A DNA stretch of 21,645 bases from CAYNDL01 sp964396115. Lineage in GTDB: Bacteria; Patescibacteriota; Andersenbacteria; UBA10190; CAIZMI01. The position numbers and the translations under genes were made by a program. Shown one piece after another: positions 1 to 6,877 of the stretch. Below the pieces are notes generated by a model that was not told where the DNA came from, did not search any database, and saw only the letters and a program-made list of their open reading frames with translations. The stretch is taken from positions 1-21,645 of the forward strand of contig CAYNDL010000014.1 in NCBI GenBank assembly GCA_964396115.1. The letters run 5' to 3'. Position 1 is the stretch's first letter. The number at the start of each line of letters is the position of its first letter.

Positions 1-222
1 GCAGAAAGAATCGTGGTAGAACTGAAAAATAAGCTAGAGAAAGACCACCCTGAACTTACTGGTCAGAGTTCCAGTGTTCATGCCGATGTCATTTCTGCCC
101 TCACTAGTCTTGGTTATAATCCCGTACAAGCAAGGGAGGTGGCTAGACAATTACCGGAGGATATCAAAGATGTGGAAGAGGGAATTAGAAGTGCACTTAA
201 ACTGTTAGGACGCAATAAATAA
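1..222 (+). CDS. ruvA: Holliday junction branch migration protein RuvA, C-terminal part (5' truncated by window edge)
   Basis: RuvA binds four-way Holliday junctions and loads the RuvB motor during recombinational repair. Only the 3' end is present. The frame is open from base 1 and begins A-E-R-I-V-V-E-L-K, which matches the end of the RuvA helix-hairpin-helix domain (family pattern KTAERIVVELKDK). An acidic, flexible linker follows, and then the C-terminal UBA-like domain III (about V28 to the end if residue 1 is the GTG-encoded residue at position 13), which contacts RuvB: the DVISALTSLGYNPVQAREV stretch is the typical three-helix signature. The internal GTG at 13 is not a real start. The TAA stop (220-222) is followed directly by the ATG of femAB, so the two genes are probably cotranscribed and translationally coupled. 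Confidence 0.88.
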   Translation, partial: AERIVVELKNKLEKDHPELTGQSSSVHADVISALTSLGYNPVQAREVARQLPEDIKDVEEGIRSALKLLGRNK

Positions 223-1251
223 ATGGAAATAGTTGTAGCGCAAGAAAAAGATCGTGAATCTTGGGACGCCTTCGTGGCGGAATCTCCTGAAGGCTCTTTC
301 CTCCAGTCTTGGTGGTGGGGTTCTTTCCAGGGAGCCGCAGGTTTTCATGTTGAACGTGTGATGTTCCGGGACAAAGGAGTTCTGCTGGGAGCGTGTCTTT
401 TGGTCGAGCACCATGTATTGATGCGCAAGAGCTATTGGTATGCGCCTTGGGGACCGGTGACGACTGGAAAACTAACTGAAAATGAATATCTGGACCTTTT
501 ACAGTCTCTCCGGCTGCATTTGTTAAAAACAAAGCACGCAGCCCAAACATTTTTGCGTGTAGAGCCAAAAATATCAGAAAAAGAAGACAGACTACTTACT
601 CAGGACCGTTTTTCTTTGCTACACCGAGGGGTACAGCCACGAGATACTTTGTTGCTTGATTTACGTTGCAGCGAAGACGATTTGTTGCGACAAATGCACT
701 CGAAAACGCGTTACAACATACGCTTGGCTATCCGCCACGGCGTAACCATCGCGGAGGAAACCAATGAAACTGGCGTCAGGCATTTTCTGGAGATGGCTAA
801 GGAGATAGAACAGAAAGATTCTTTCCATTTCCATCCCGCTGCATACTATCGAACCATGGTTAACGTCTTAGGTTCGCAAAATAAACTGAGTCTTCTCGTT
901 GCTTACCACGACAATGATCCGCTTGCGGCTGGCATCTTCATTAAGTTCGGTGGTGTTTATACCTATGCCCATGGCGCTTCCTTCAAAAAGAAAAACCATG
1001 TTATGGCGCCGCATATGTTGCATTGGGAAGCCCTCTTACGTGCCAAAAAGGAGGGATTTTTCTGGTATGATTTCTTTGGAATCGCGCCAGACAATAGTGT
1101 GCATCATCCGTGGGCAGGTATAAGCAGGTTTAAACGGGGTTTCGGGGGACAAGAGAAACATTACATTGGTGCTGCCGATGCTATATTTGATCCGTTTCAA
1201 TACAGATTCTTCAATATGGCGAGAGCTATCCGTGAGATCATTAAGAAATAG
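223..1251 (+). CDS. FemAB-family peptidoglycan bridge-forming aminoacyltransferase
   Basis: FemAB (FemX/MurM) enzymes are cytoplasmic, membrane-associated transferases that use aminoacyl-tRNA to add amino acids to the side chain of the third stem-peptide residue of lipid II, building the interpeptide bridge. The protein is 342 residues, within the usual range, and has the two-GNAT-fold layout. N-terminally an aromatic FLQSWWWGSFQ segment (about 27-37) and a YAPWGPV segment resemble the first fold. The hallmark K161-T-R-Y-N-I-R-L-A-I-R stretch opens the second fold. A YDFFGIAPD segment and a G-I-S-R-F-K-R-G-F-G-G element near residue 300 are typical of the C-terminal half. The start is the ATG directly abutting the ruvA stop, without a clear ribosome binding site, which fits coupling. 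The neighbour murE supplies the substrate pathway. The amino acid added cannot be read from the sequence. Confidence 0.9.
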   Translation: MEIVVAQEKDRESWDAFVAESPEGSFLQSWWWGSFQGAAGFHVERVMFRDKGVLLGACLLVEHHVLMRKSYWYAPWGPVTTGKLTENEYLDLLQSLRLHLLKTKHAAQTFLRVEPKISEKEDRLLTQDRFSLLHRGVQPRDTLLLDLRCSEDDLLRQMHSKTRYNIRLAIRHGVTIAEETNETGVRHFLEMAKEIEQKDSFHFHPAAYYRTMVNVLGSQNKLSLLVAYHDNDPLAAGIFIKFGGVYTYAHGASFKKKNHVMAPHMLHWEALLRAKKEGFFWYDFFGIAPDNSVHHPWAGISRFKRGFGGQEKHYIGAADAIFDPFQYRFFNMARAIREIIKK

Positions 1252-1253
1252 TC

Positions 1254-2639
1254 ATGCTTCCATACAAATTAACGACGTATCCGGTAATCCGCAGTCTTCG
1301 CAGGCCTTGGAAAATATTCCAAGCACTCATAGCTAATATTGTTTTCGGATTCCCTTCTCGCAAAATAAAAGTTATTGGTATCACAGGGACGACGGGGAAG
1401 ACGACGACAATACAGATGACAGCCGTTGCCCTTGAGTCTGCTGGTTACACTGTTGGAGTTGTATCATCTATTCGGGTTCAGATTGGTACTAAAGTGGAAA
1501 AAAATAAGAGTGGACTTACTTCTTTAGGTCCGTGGCAACTCCAGAAACTTTTAGTGCTGATGGTAAAAAGTGGCTGTCACTATGCCGTCATCGAGGTATC
1601 TTCACACGCACTTGATCAATTTCGGTTCTGGGGCGTGGACTTTGATGTGGCGGCAATAACGAACCTCTCTCGTGATCATTTGGATTACCACCACACGTTA
1701 GAAGACTATGCCAATGCTAAGCGTCGGTTGTTCAAGGCAGTCGAGGGTCGTCGGGAAAAGAAGATCAACGGAAAATATGTACCCCGTGTAGTCATCGCTT
1801 CTTTGGATGATCCGAAGACGGTCACCTTCCTGGAAGAAAAAGTTGATTATCGCTACGGCCTCACCTTACTCAATCCTCGGACACCGACCCCCTCGCGCAC
1901 CGAACCGATTTCCCTTTATGCAATAAAAGTCTTGAAAGATAAAACAACAGCCATGGTTGTTGCTCATGGAAGGAACTCCTTGCTTTATCTCCAGCTGCCA
2001 GGCGCCTTTAATGTTCGCAACGCTCTAGTAGCGATCGGCGTTGGTGTTTCTCAGGGAATTCCTGTCGAGAGGATTTGCAAAGAACTTTATAAAATAAAAT
2101 CAATTCCAGGACGCTTCGATAAAGTAGAAGCGGGACAGCCGTTCGATATTGTCATTGATTATGCTGTTACCGAAGCAGCTCTTCATACTCTTTACGATAC
2201 AATCAGGACGCTAAGACCCAAAAGAATTCTTTCGGTATTCGGGGCGTGCGGTGATCGCGATAAAGGCAAACGACCAGGCATGGCAGGAATTGTTGGTACA
2301 CACGCGGATATAGTTTTTTTGACGAATGAAGATCCTTTTTCCGAGGATCCAGAAGTGATTTTTGCTGCTTTAGAAGAGGGGATGAAAAAAGTCGGTAGTA
2401 AGAAAGTCGAACTCGGAGAAATTTCCAAGGAAGCCTCTGGCACACATATGTACGTGAAAATTCCCGACCGGAGAGAAGCAATCCGTGCTGCGGTTTCTAT
2501 TGCCAAGGAAGGTGACTATATCGTCGCAACGGGTAAAGGGGTCGAAGAATCGATGCGTTTCAAGAATAAAACCGTTCCGTGGAACGAACGCGCCGTGTTC
2601 GAAGAAGAACTGAGGAAACTTTATGGATCTTCTAATTGA
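1254..2639 (+). CDS. murE: MurE-type Mur ligase (UDP-N-acetylmuramyl-tripeptide synthetase), N-terminally short
   Basis: MurE adds the third amino acid to UDP-MurNAc-L-Ala-D-Glu in the cytoplasm, using ATP. The 461-residue protein shows the Mur ligase central domain: P-loop G45-T-T-G-K-T-T-T52, the SSHALDQFRFWGVDFD and ITNLSRDHLDYHHTLEDY segments diagnostic of MurE, and K156 in YANAKRRLF, the lysine carbamylated in the family. The C-terminal ligase domain has GRFDKVEAG, the FGACGDRDKGKR loop and an ATGKGVE end. The P-loop begins near residue 45 rather than near residue 110, so most of the N-terminal UMP-binding domain of ordinary MurE is missing. The usual DYAHTP motif reads D302-Y-A-V-T, and the DNPR motif, whose Arg reads meso-diaminopimelate, reads E359-D-P-F. 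The added residue is therefore probably not meso-DAP (inference). It begins 2 bp after femAB and overlaps tsaB. CPR ligases of this kind could have a related but shifted specificity. Confidence 0.85.
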   Translation: MLPYKLTTYPVIRSLRRPWKIFQALIANIVFGFPSRKIKVIGITGTTGKTTTIQMTAVALESAGYTVGVVSSIRVQIGTKVEKNKSGLTSLGPWQLQKLLVLMVKSGCHYAVIEVSSHALDQFRFWGVDFDVAAITNLSRDHLDYHHTLEDYANAKRRLFKAVEGRREKKINGKYVPRVVIASLDDPKTVTFLEEKVDYRYGLTLLNPRTPTPSRTEPISLYAIKVLKDKTTAMVVAHGRNSLLYLQLPGAFNVRNALVAIGVGVSQGIPVERICKELYKIKSIPGRFDKVEAGQPFDIVIDYAVTEAALHTLYDTIRTLRPKRILSVFGACGDRDKGKRPGMAGIVGTHADIVFLTNEDPFSEDPEVIFAALEEGMKKVGSKKVELGEISKEASGTHMYVKIPDRREAIRAAVSIAKEGDYIVATGKGVEESMRFKNKTVPWNERAVFEEELRKLYGSSN

Positions 2640-3024
2640 CACCACAACCTATACAGCCGTTATCGGACTTGCTGATGGGGGAGTTGTTTTAACCAAAGAC
2701 CAGTGGAATGCAGAACAAAAGCTGGCAGAGGAACTAACATCAAAGATAGAGTCTTTACTCGCGGGGGTGGGTAAGAAACTCGCTGACCTCGAAAGCATCA
2801 GGGTTCATGCTGGTCCCGGAGGCTTTTCGACACTTCGGATCGGTGTTGTTACAGCCAATACTTTAGCGTTTAGCCTCGGCATACCGGTCGAGGGTGTTTT
2901 GGGCGAACAAAAGACACTGGAGGAACTTTTGGCAGCTTCTGTGTCACAGGAAAAGGGACCTATCATGCCAGAATACCGTTTTCCTCCTCTTATTACTGAT
3001 AGTAAGCAGAAGAATAGTCGCTGA
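2623..3024 (+). CDS. tsaB: TsaB-like protein (tRNA t6A biosynthesis), N-terminal domain only
   Basis: TsaB is the scaffold partner of TsaD in the complex that installs threonylcarbamoyl on A37 of ANN-decoding tRNAs. The protein opens with the ASKHA-fold strand MDLLIDTTTYTAVIGL and carries the family signature G64-P-G-G-F-S-T-L-R-I-G (consensus GPGSFTGLRIG), followed by a TANTLAFSLGIPV helix-strand. At 133 residues it is just over half the length of the E. coli protein (about 230). It ends after a polar tail, and no continuation appears in another frame downstream, so it seems to be a genuine single-lobe version rather than a frameshift. The ATG lies inside the last codons of murE (17-bp overlap), with GAGGA about 7 bases upstream inside murE, so translation is likely coupled. 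Confidence is lower for full activity than for family. Confidence 0.8.
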   Translation: MDLLIDTTTYTAVIGLADGGVVLTKDQWNAEQKLAEELTSKIESLLAGVGKKLADLESIRVHAGPGGFSTLRIGVVTANTLAFSLGIPVEGVLGEQKTLEELLAASVSQEKGPIMPEYRFPPLITDSKQKNSR

Positions 3025-3052
3025 ATGCTTGTGAAGAAGGTGTGTATATAGT

Positions 3053-3083
3053 TGTGGAAAACAGGGGAATCTCTTGTGGAAAA
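3053..3083 (-). promoter_or_regulatory. Two DnaA-box-like 9-mers (TGTGGAAAA) 22 bp apart
   Basis: TGTGGAAAA occurs at 3053-3061 and 3075-3083. It is the reverse complement of TTTTCCACA, a perfect match to the general DnaA-box consensus TTWTNCACA. The 22-bp spacing is about two helical turns. A weaker 8/9 match (TGTGTATAT) lies at 3041-3049. The second box sits 11 bp upstream of a candidate -10 (3095-3100), about where a -35 element would be. DnaA binding is an inference from the sequence only. Confidence 0.4.
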
Positions 3084-3091
3084 AAGAAAAC

Positions 3092-3100
3092 TGTTATAAG
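3092..3100 (+). promoter_or_regulatory. Candidate extended -10 promoter element (TGTTATAAG) upstream of rpoB
   Basis: TGT followed by TATAAG matches the extended -10 pattern TGnTATAAT with one mismatch. No good -35 hexamer stands 17 bp upstream. It resembles the extended -10 elements before ftsK and before the giant surface protein gene. Transcription from here would give an rpoB leader of about 255 nt. Confidence 0.4.
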
Positions 3101-3234
3101 CTCTTGACAGCATCTAAAAAAACGCTTAAGAAGACACAAGAGTGACAAGATTTTGGGGCGTCTACGAATGAATTCTCGCTTTTTTTAGCCCGCGCAAAAA
3201 AATATCTCTGCGGTGCTAGTGTATCTTTGTTGAC

Positions 3235-3270
3235 TATTTTTCAAAAATATGGTGAGATGTCACCTATACT
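3235..3270 (+). promoter_or_regulatory. Adjacent inverted repeats followed by a -10-like TATACT, upstream of rpoB
   Basis: TATTTTT-c-AAAAATA (3235-3249) is a perfect inverted repeat with 7-bp arms. Two bases on, GGTGA-gatg-TCACC (3251-3264) is a second with 5-bp arms. TATACT (3265-3270), a 5/6 match to a -10 hexamer, follows directly. If TATACT is a -10, the repeats occupy the -35/spacer region, a usual place for an operator, and the rpoB 5' UTR would be about 85 nt. No recognisable -35 is in register. Confidence 0.35.
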
Positions 3271-3286
3271 CAACAGAGCGCGATCT

Positions 3287-3295
3287 TTTTCCACA
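3287..3295 (+). promoter_or_regulatory. DnaA-box-like 9-mer (TTTTCCACA)
   Basis: Perfect match to TTWTNCACA on the + strand, opposite in orientation to the two boxes at 3053-3083. It is 67 bp upstream of the rpoB start and just after the candidate TATACT element. Confidence 0.35.
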
Positions 3296-3361
3296 CGACC
3301 CCAAATAAAGAGATTCTTATCCCCTCGGGGACCTTCTAATCTTGTTTAACACAATTTATAA

Positions 3362-6300
3362 GTGAGCAAATCTCCAAAAAAATCATCAGAACGAAAAGAA
3401 CACCACAAAAAGTGGTCGGTTTCTTCGCAAGTTACTAGCGGAAACAGCAACTCAACCCGCAAGTTTTTTACAGCAGTTCGTGACGCTTCAACTGCGCCCC
3501 AGTTGATTGAGACCCAGTTGAAGTCTTATCGGTGGTTCTTAGAATCTGGTTTACCGGAATTATTTGAGGAATTTAACCCGATCGAAGCGCACGCCGGAGC
3601 GATGTCTTTGGAATTCCTGGACTATTATCTTGATGAACCTAAGCATACGGAGAAAACAGCAAAAGAACGCAATGCAACATTAGAAGCGCCTATTCGTGTC
3701 GCTGTTCGTCTAACGAACAAGAAGACAGGTGAAGTTAAAGAACAGGAAGTTTACTTGGGCGAATTCCCAGTCATGACTCCGCGCGCAACTTTTATTGTAA
3801 ACGGTGTCGAACGTGTTGTTATCTCTCAATTAATACGCTCTCCGGGCGTATTTTTCACATCATCTTTCTCACGCGGCCGCAATTGGTACGGGGCAAAGGT
3901 TATCCCAAACCGTGGTGCTTGGCTGGAAGTTGAAACTGGAACAGACGGTGTCTTGTACGTAAAGATTGATCGTCGTCGTAAAGTTGTTGCCACAGCTCTC
4001 TTGCGTGCTTTTGGTTATGACACAGACGAAGAAATAAGACAGGCACTTAAGGACGTAGATACCGATCCGGATATTTCTTTCGTTGATGCCACTTTAGCCA
4101 AAGATCCTTCTCATTCTGAAGCAGAAGGTTTGAAGGAAGTTTACAAGAAGATCCGTCCGGGTGATTTGGCGACGACCGATAATGCCCGCCAGATGATCGA
4201 GGATATGTTCTTCCGTTTTGACCGCTACGATTTTGGACGAGTTGGTCGTTACCGCATGAATAACCGTCTCGGTCTTACTTTCCCAGAAACTCGCGAAACA
4301 AGGACTTTGCAGAAGGAAGACTTACTGGCGATTTTGAAAGAAGTTTTACGCCTTAATGTTACCCAAGAAATTGCTGACGACATCGACCATCTTGGAAACC
4401 GTCGTGTCCGCGCAGTAGGTGAACAGATCCAGAACAAGTTCCGTGTCGGTTTGCAGCGCATGAAGCGTATTGCTCAAGATCGTATGAGCACCATGGACCC
4501 GAATACAGTAACTCCGTCACAACTCATCAATGCCCGTCCAATTATTGCGGCAATTAAGGAGTTTTTCACGAGTTCCCAGATGTCCCAGTTCATGGATCAG
4601 ACCAATCCTCTCTCAGAACTTGAACACAAGCGCCGCTTCTCCGCGATGGGTCCTGGCGGTCTTGCCCGTGAACGTGCTGGTTTCGAAGTTCGTGACGTCC
4701 ATTACTCTCATTACGGTCGTATTTGTCCGATCGAAACACCGGAAGGTCCGAACATCGGTTTGGTTGGCCACATGGCTTCGTTTGCCCGTGTGAATGATTA
4801 TGGTTTCCTCGAAACCCCATACCAAAAAGTTTTGCATGTCGTTCCTGTGGACAAGGCTGAAGGGGAAGAAACCTGGGTTGATATTCTTGATAAGAACGAA
4901 AAAATTGTTGTCCCTGCCCGCACAAAAATTACCTCAGACATTGTAAAGAAAATACAAAACGCTGGCATTACTGATGTTCGTATCAAGCCCCGTGTTTCTA
5001 AGGAAATTGAGTATATCGATGCCAACAAAGAAGATCGCACTGCTGTTGCTCATGCGGCGGAACCTGTGGATGAGAACGGCCATTTTGTCTTCGATCGCGT
5101 AGAAGCTCGTGACCACGGTCAGTTCCGTGAAGTATCCATTGATAAGGTTGATTATGTCGATATTTCCCCGATCCAGCCGATTAGCGTTGCTTCAGCATTG
5201 ATTCCTTTTATTGAACACGATGATGCCCAGCGCGCCCTCATGGGATCGAACATGCAACGCCAGGCTGTATCCTGTATCAAGCCTGATTCCCCGATTGTCG
5301 GTACTGGTATGGAACGCCGTGCTGCGTTCGACTCGGGACACGTCGTGATTTGTCAGGGTGATGGTGAAGTTGTGGAAGTTGACGGTGGACACATTAGCGT
5401 TCTGGAAACCGGTGGAAATGTCCGTACATACCCCTTACAAGCTTTCGTACGTTCCAACACTTCAACATCAATGACTCAGCATCCGCGCGTAAGCAAGGGT
5501 GACAAGGTCAAGGCCGGTGATCCTCTTGCCGATGGTGCTTCCATTGAAGATGGTGAATTGGCACTGGGACAAAACTTGTTGGTTGCTTTCGTACCGTGGC
5601 GTGGCGGAAACTTCGAAGATGCCATTCTGATTTCTGATCGCGTTGTTCACAATGACCTGTTTACATCTGTTCATATCGAAGATTTCACGATCGAAGTTCG
5701 CGACACCAAACTTGGTCCGGAAGTTGTAACCCGTGATATCCCAAACGTTGGAGAAGAGAAGCTGCGCAATTTGGATGAGGACGGAATCATTAGGATCGGT
5801 GCGGAAGTTTCATCTGGTGATATTTTAGTCGGAAAGATTACACCGAAGGGTGAAACCGACTTAACGGCTGAAGAAAGGTTGTTGCGCGCCATCTTCGGTG
5901 AAAAAGCCCGCGACGTTAAGGACACTTCCTTGTACTTGCAGCATGGTGAACACGGTAAAGTCGTGGGAATCAGGATCTTCGACCGAGAAAAGGGCGACAA
6001 ATTGCCATCAGGTGCAATTCAACAGGTTCAAGTAAGCGTTGCTCAACTTCGTAAGTTGCAGGTGGGTGATAAGTTGGCAGGTCGTCACGGAAACAAGGGT
6101 GTTATTTCCAGAATCGTTCCTCAGGAAGATATGCCTTATTTGGAAGACGGTACTCCTGTTGATGTCATCTTGAATCCGATGGGTGTTGCCAGTCGTATGA
6201 ATATCGGACAGATCTTAGAGACCCACTTGGGTTGGGCTGCAAAGAAACTCGGTTATAAAGTTGCTTCGCCTCCATTTAATGGTGTTACGGAAGATATTGT

Positions 6301-6841
6301 TCGTGGCGAGCTCGAAAAAGCTGGTTTGCCACAGGACGGTAAGGTGACTCTTTATGATGGTTTGACCGGTGAGGCATTCGATCATCCAGTGACAGTTGGC
6401 GTGATGTACATCCTTAAGCTGCATCACTTGGTTGAAGACAAGATCCACATGCGTTCAACTGGTCCTTACTCTCTTGTTACTCAGCAGCCTCTCGGTGGTA
6501 AAGCTCAGAGCGGTGGTCAGAGGTTCGGAGAAATGGAAGTGTGGGCCCTGGAAGCTTATGGTGCCGCATATTCCTTACAGGAAATGTTGACCATCAAGTC
6601 CGATGACGTATTAGGTCGTTCAAAGACGTACGAGGCTATCGTTAAGGGTGAAGAAATTCGTCCACCAAATATCCCCGCCTCCTTTGATGTCTTGGTGCGT
6701 GAACTTAAGGGTCTTGCTTTAGACGTCGAGATTGTCAGTCGCACAGTTGCGAAAGCAGAAGAAGATGCTGAAGCAGAACAGGGCGGCCAGACAAAGACTC
6801 CGACCCGCACGATACACAGTGAAGAAAAAGAAGAAGCTTAA
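3362..6841 (+). CDS. rpoB: DNA-directed RNA polymerase subunit beta
   Basis: RpoB forms one pincer of the RNA polymerase core and much of the catalytic cleft. The 1159-residue product is colinear with bacterial beta: N-terminal FTAVRDASTAPQLIETQL region, the rifampicin region at 401-433 (F-T-S-S-Q-M-S-Q-F-M-D-Q), the CPIETPEGPNIGL segment, RALMGSNMQRQAV, the flap, LVGKITPKGE, GRHGNKGVISRIVP and the C-terminal GGQRFGEMEVWALEAYGA clamp. Rifampicin contacts corresponding to E. coli D516, H526 and S531 are kept (D412, H422, S427); L533 is Met (M429). About 45-55 extra residues lie at roughly 491-546, between LETPYQKV and KEIEYID. The start is GTG directly after an in-frame TAA (3359-3361). No other start codon precedes the conserved N-terminus, and no Shine-Dalgarno is present. 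rpoC follows after 36 bp. Confidence 0.98.
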   Translation: MSKSPKKSSERKEHHKKWSVSSQVTSGNSNSTRKFFTAVRDASTAPQLIETQLKSYRWFLESGLPELFEEFNPIEAHAGAMSLEFLDYYLDEPKHTEKTAKERNATLEAPIRVAVRLTNKKTGEVKEQEVYLGEFPVMTPRATFIVNGVERVVISQLIRSPGVFFTSSFSRGRNWYGAKVIPNRGAWLEVETGTDGVLYVKIDRRRKVVATALLRAFGYDTDEEIRQALKDVDTDPDISFVDATLAKDPSHSEAEGLKEVYKKIRPGDLATTDNARQMIEDMFFRFDRYDFGRVGRYRMNNRLGLTFPETRETRTLQKEDLLAILKEVLRLNVTQEIADDIDHLGNRRVRAVGEQIQNKFRVGLQRMKRIAQDRMSTMDPNTVTPSQLINARPIIAAIKEFFTSSQMSQFMDQTNPLSELEHKRRFSAMGPGGLARERAGFEVRDVHYSHYGRICPIETPEGPNIGLVGHMASFARVNDYGFLETPYQKVLHVVPVDKAEGEETWVDILDKNEKIVVPARTKITSDIVKKIQNAGITDVRIKPRVSKEIEYIDANKEDRTAVAHAAEPVDENGHFVFDRVEARDHGQFREVSIDKVDYVDISPIQPISVASALIPFIEHDDAQRALMGSNMQRQAVSCIKPDSPIVGTGMERRAAFDSGHVVICQGDGEVVEVDGGHISVLETGGNVRTYPLQAFVRSNTSTSMTQHPRVSKGDKVKAGDPLADGASIEDGELALGQNLLVAFVPWRGGNFEDAILISDRVVHNDLFTSVHIEDFTIEVRDTKLGPEVVTRDIPNVGEEKLRNLDEDGIIRIGAEVSSGDILVGKITPKGETDLTAEERLLRAIFGEKARDVKDTSLYLQHGEHGKVVGIRIFDREKGDKLPSGAIQQVQVSVAQLRKLQVGDKLAGRHGNKGVISRIVPQEDMPYLEDGTPVDVILNPMGVASRMNIGQILETHLGWAAKKLGYKVASPPFNGVTEDIVRGELEKAGLPQDGKVTLYDGLTGEAFDHPVTVGVMYILKLHHLVEDKIHMRSTGPYSLVTQQPLGGKAQSGGQRFGEMEVWALEAYGAAYSLQEMLTIKSDDVLGRSKTYEAIVKGEEIRPPNIPASFDVLVRELKGLALDVEIVSRTVAKAEEDAEAEQGGQTKTPTRTIHSEEKEEA

Positions 6842-6877
6842 TTTAACTTCAATCACTTTAACTATTCTCAATTAACA

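Larger units (their letters stand above)
3025..3361 (+). other. tsaB-rpoB intergenic regulatory region
   Basis: This 337-bp stretch holds no credible gene. It contains T-rich runs (3177-3187), three perfect matches to the DnaA-box consensus, an extended -10 sequence, a TTGACA hexamer (3104-3109) without a good partner, two adjacent inverted repeats (3235-3264) followed by TATACT, and a small hairpin-like TCCCC-TC-GGGGA around 3319-3331. I see no convincing intrinsic terminator after tsaB, so read-through from the upstream cluster into rpoB is possible. Its size suggests that rpoBC expression is controlled here. Confidence 0.6.

Noticed and set aside
3104..3131. TTGACA (3104-3109) as the -35 of the rpoB promoter
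   Set aside because: The best -10 at acceptable spacing is TTAAGA, a poor match, so I do not call a promoter here.
3025..3361. Chromosomal replication origin
   Set aside because: DnaA-box-like motifs are present, but there is no dnaA/dnaN neighbour and GC skew could not be assessed. Kept only as an alternative reading of the cluster.
2623..3361. Frameshifted full-length tsaB
   Set aside because: No frame downstream of 3024 continues TsaB-like sequence, and the following region looks intergenic.
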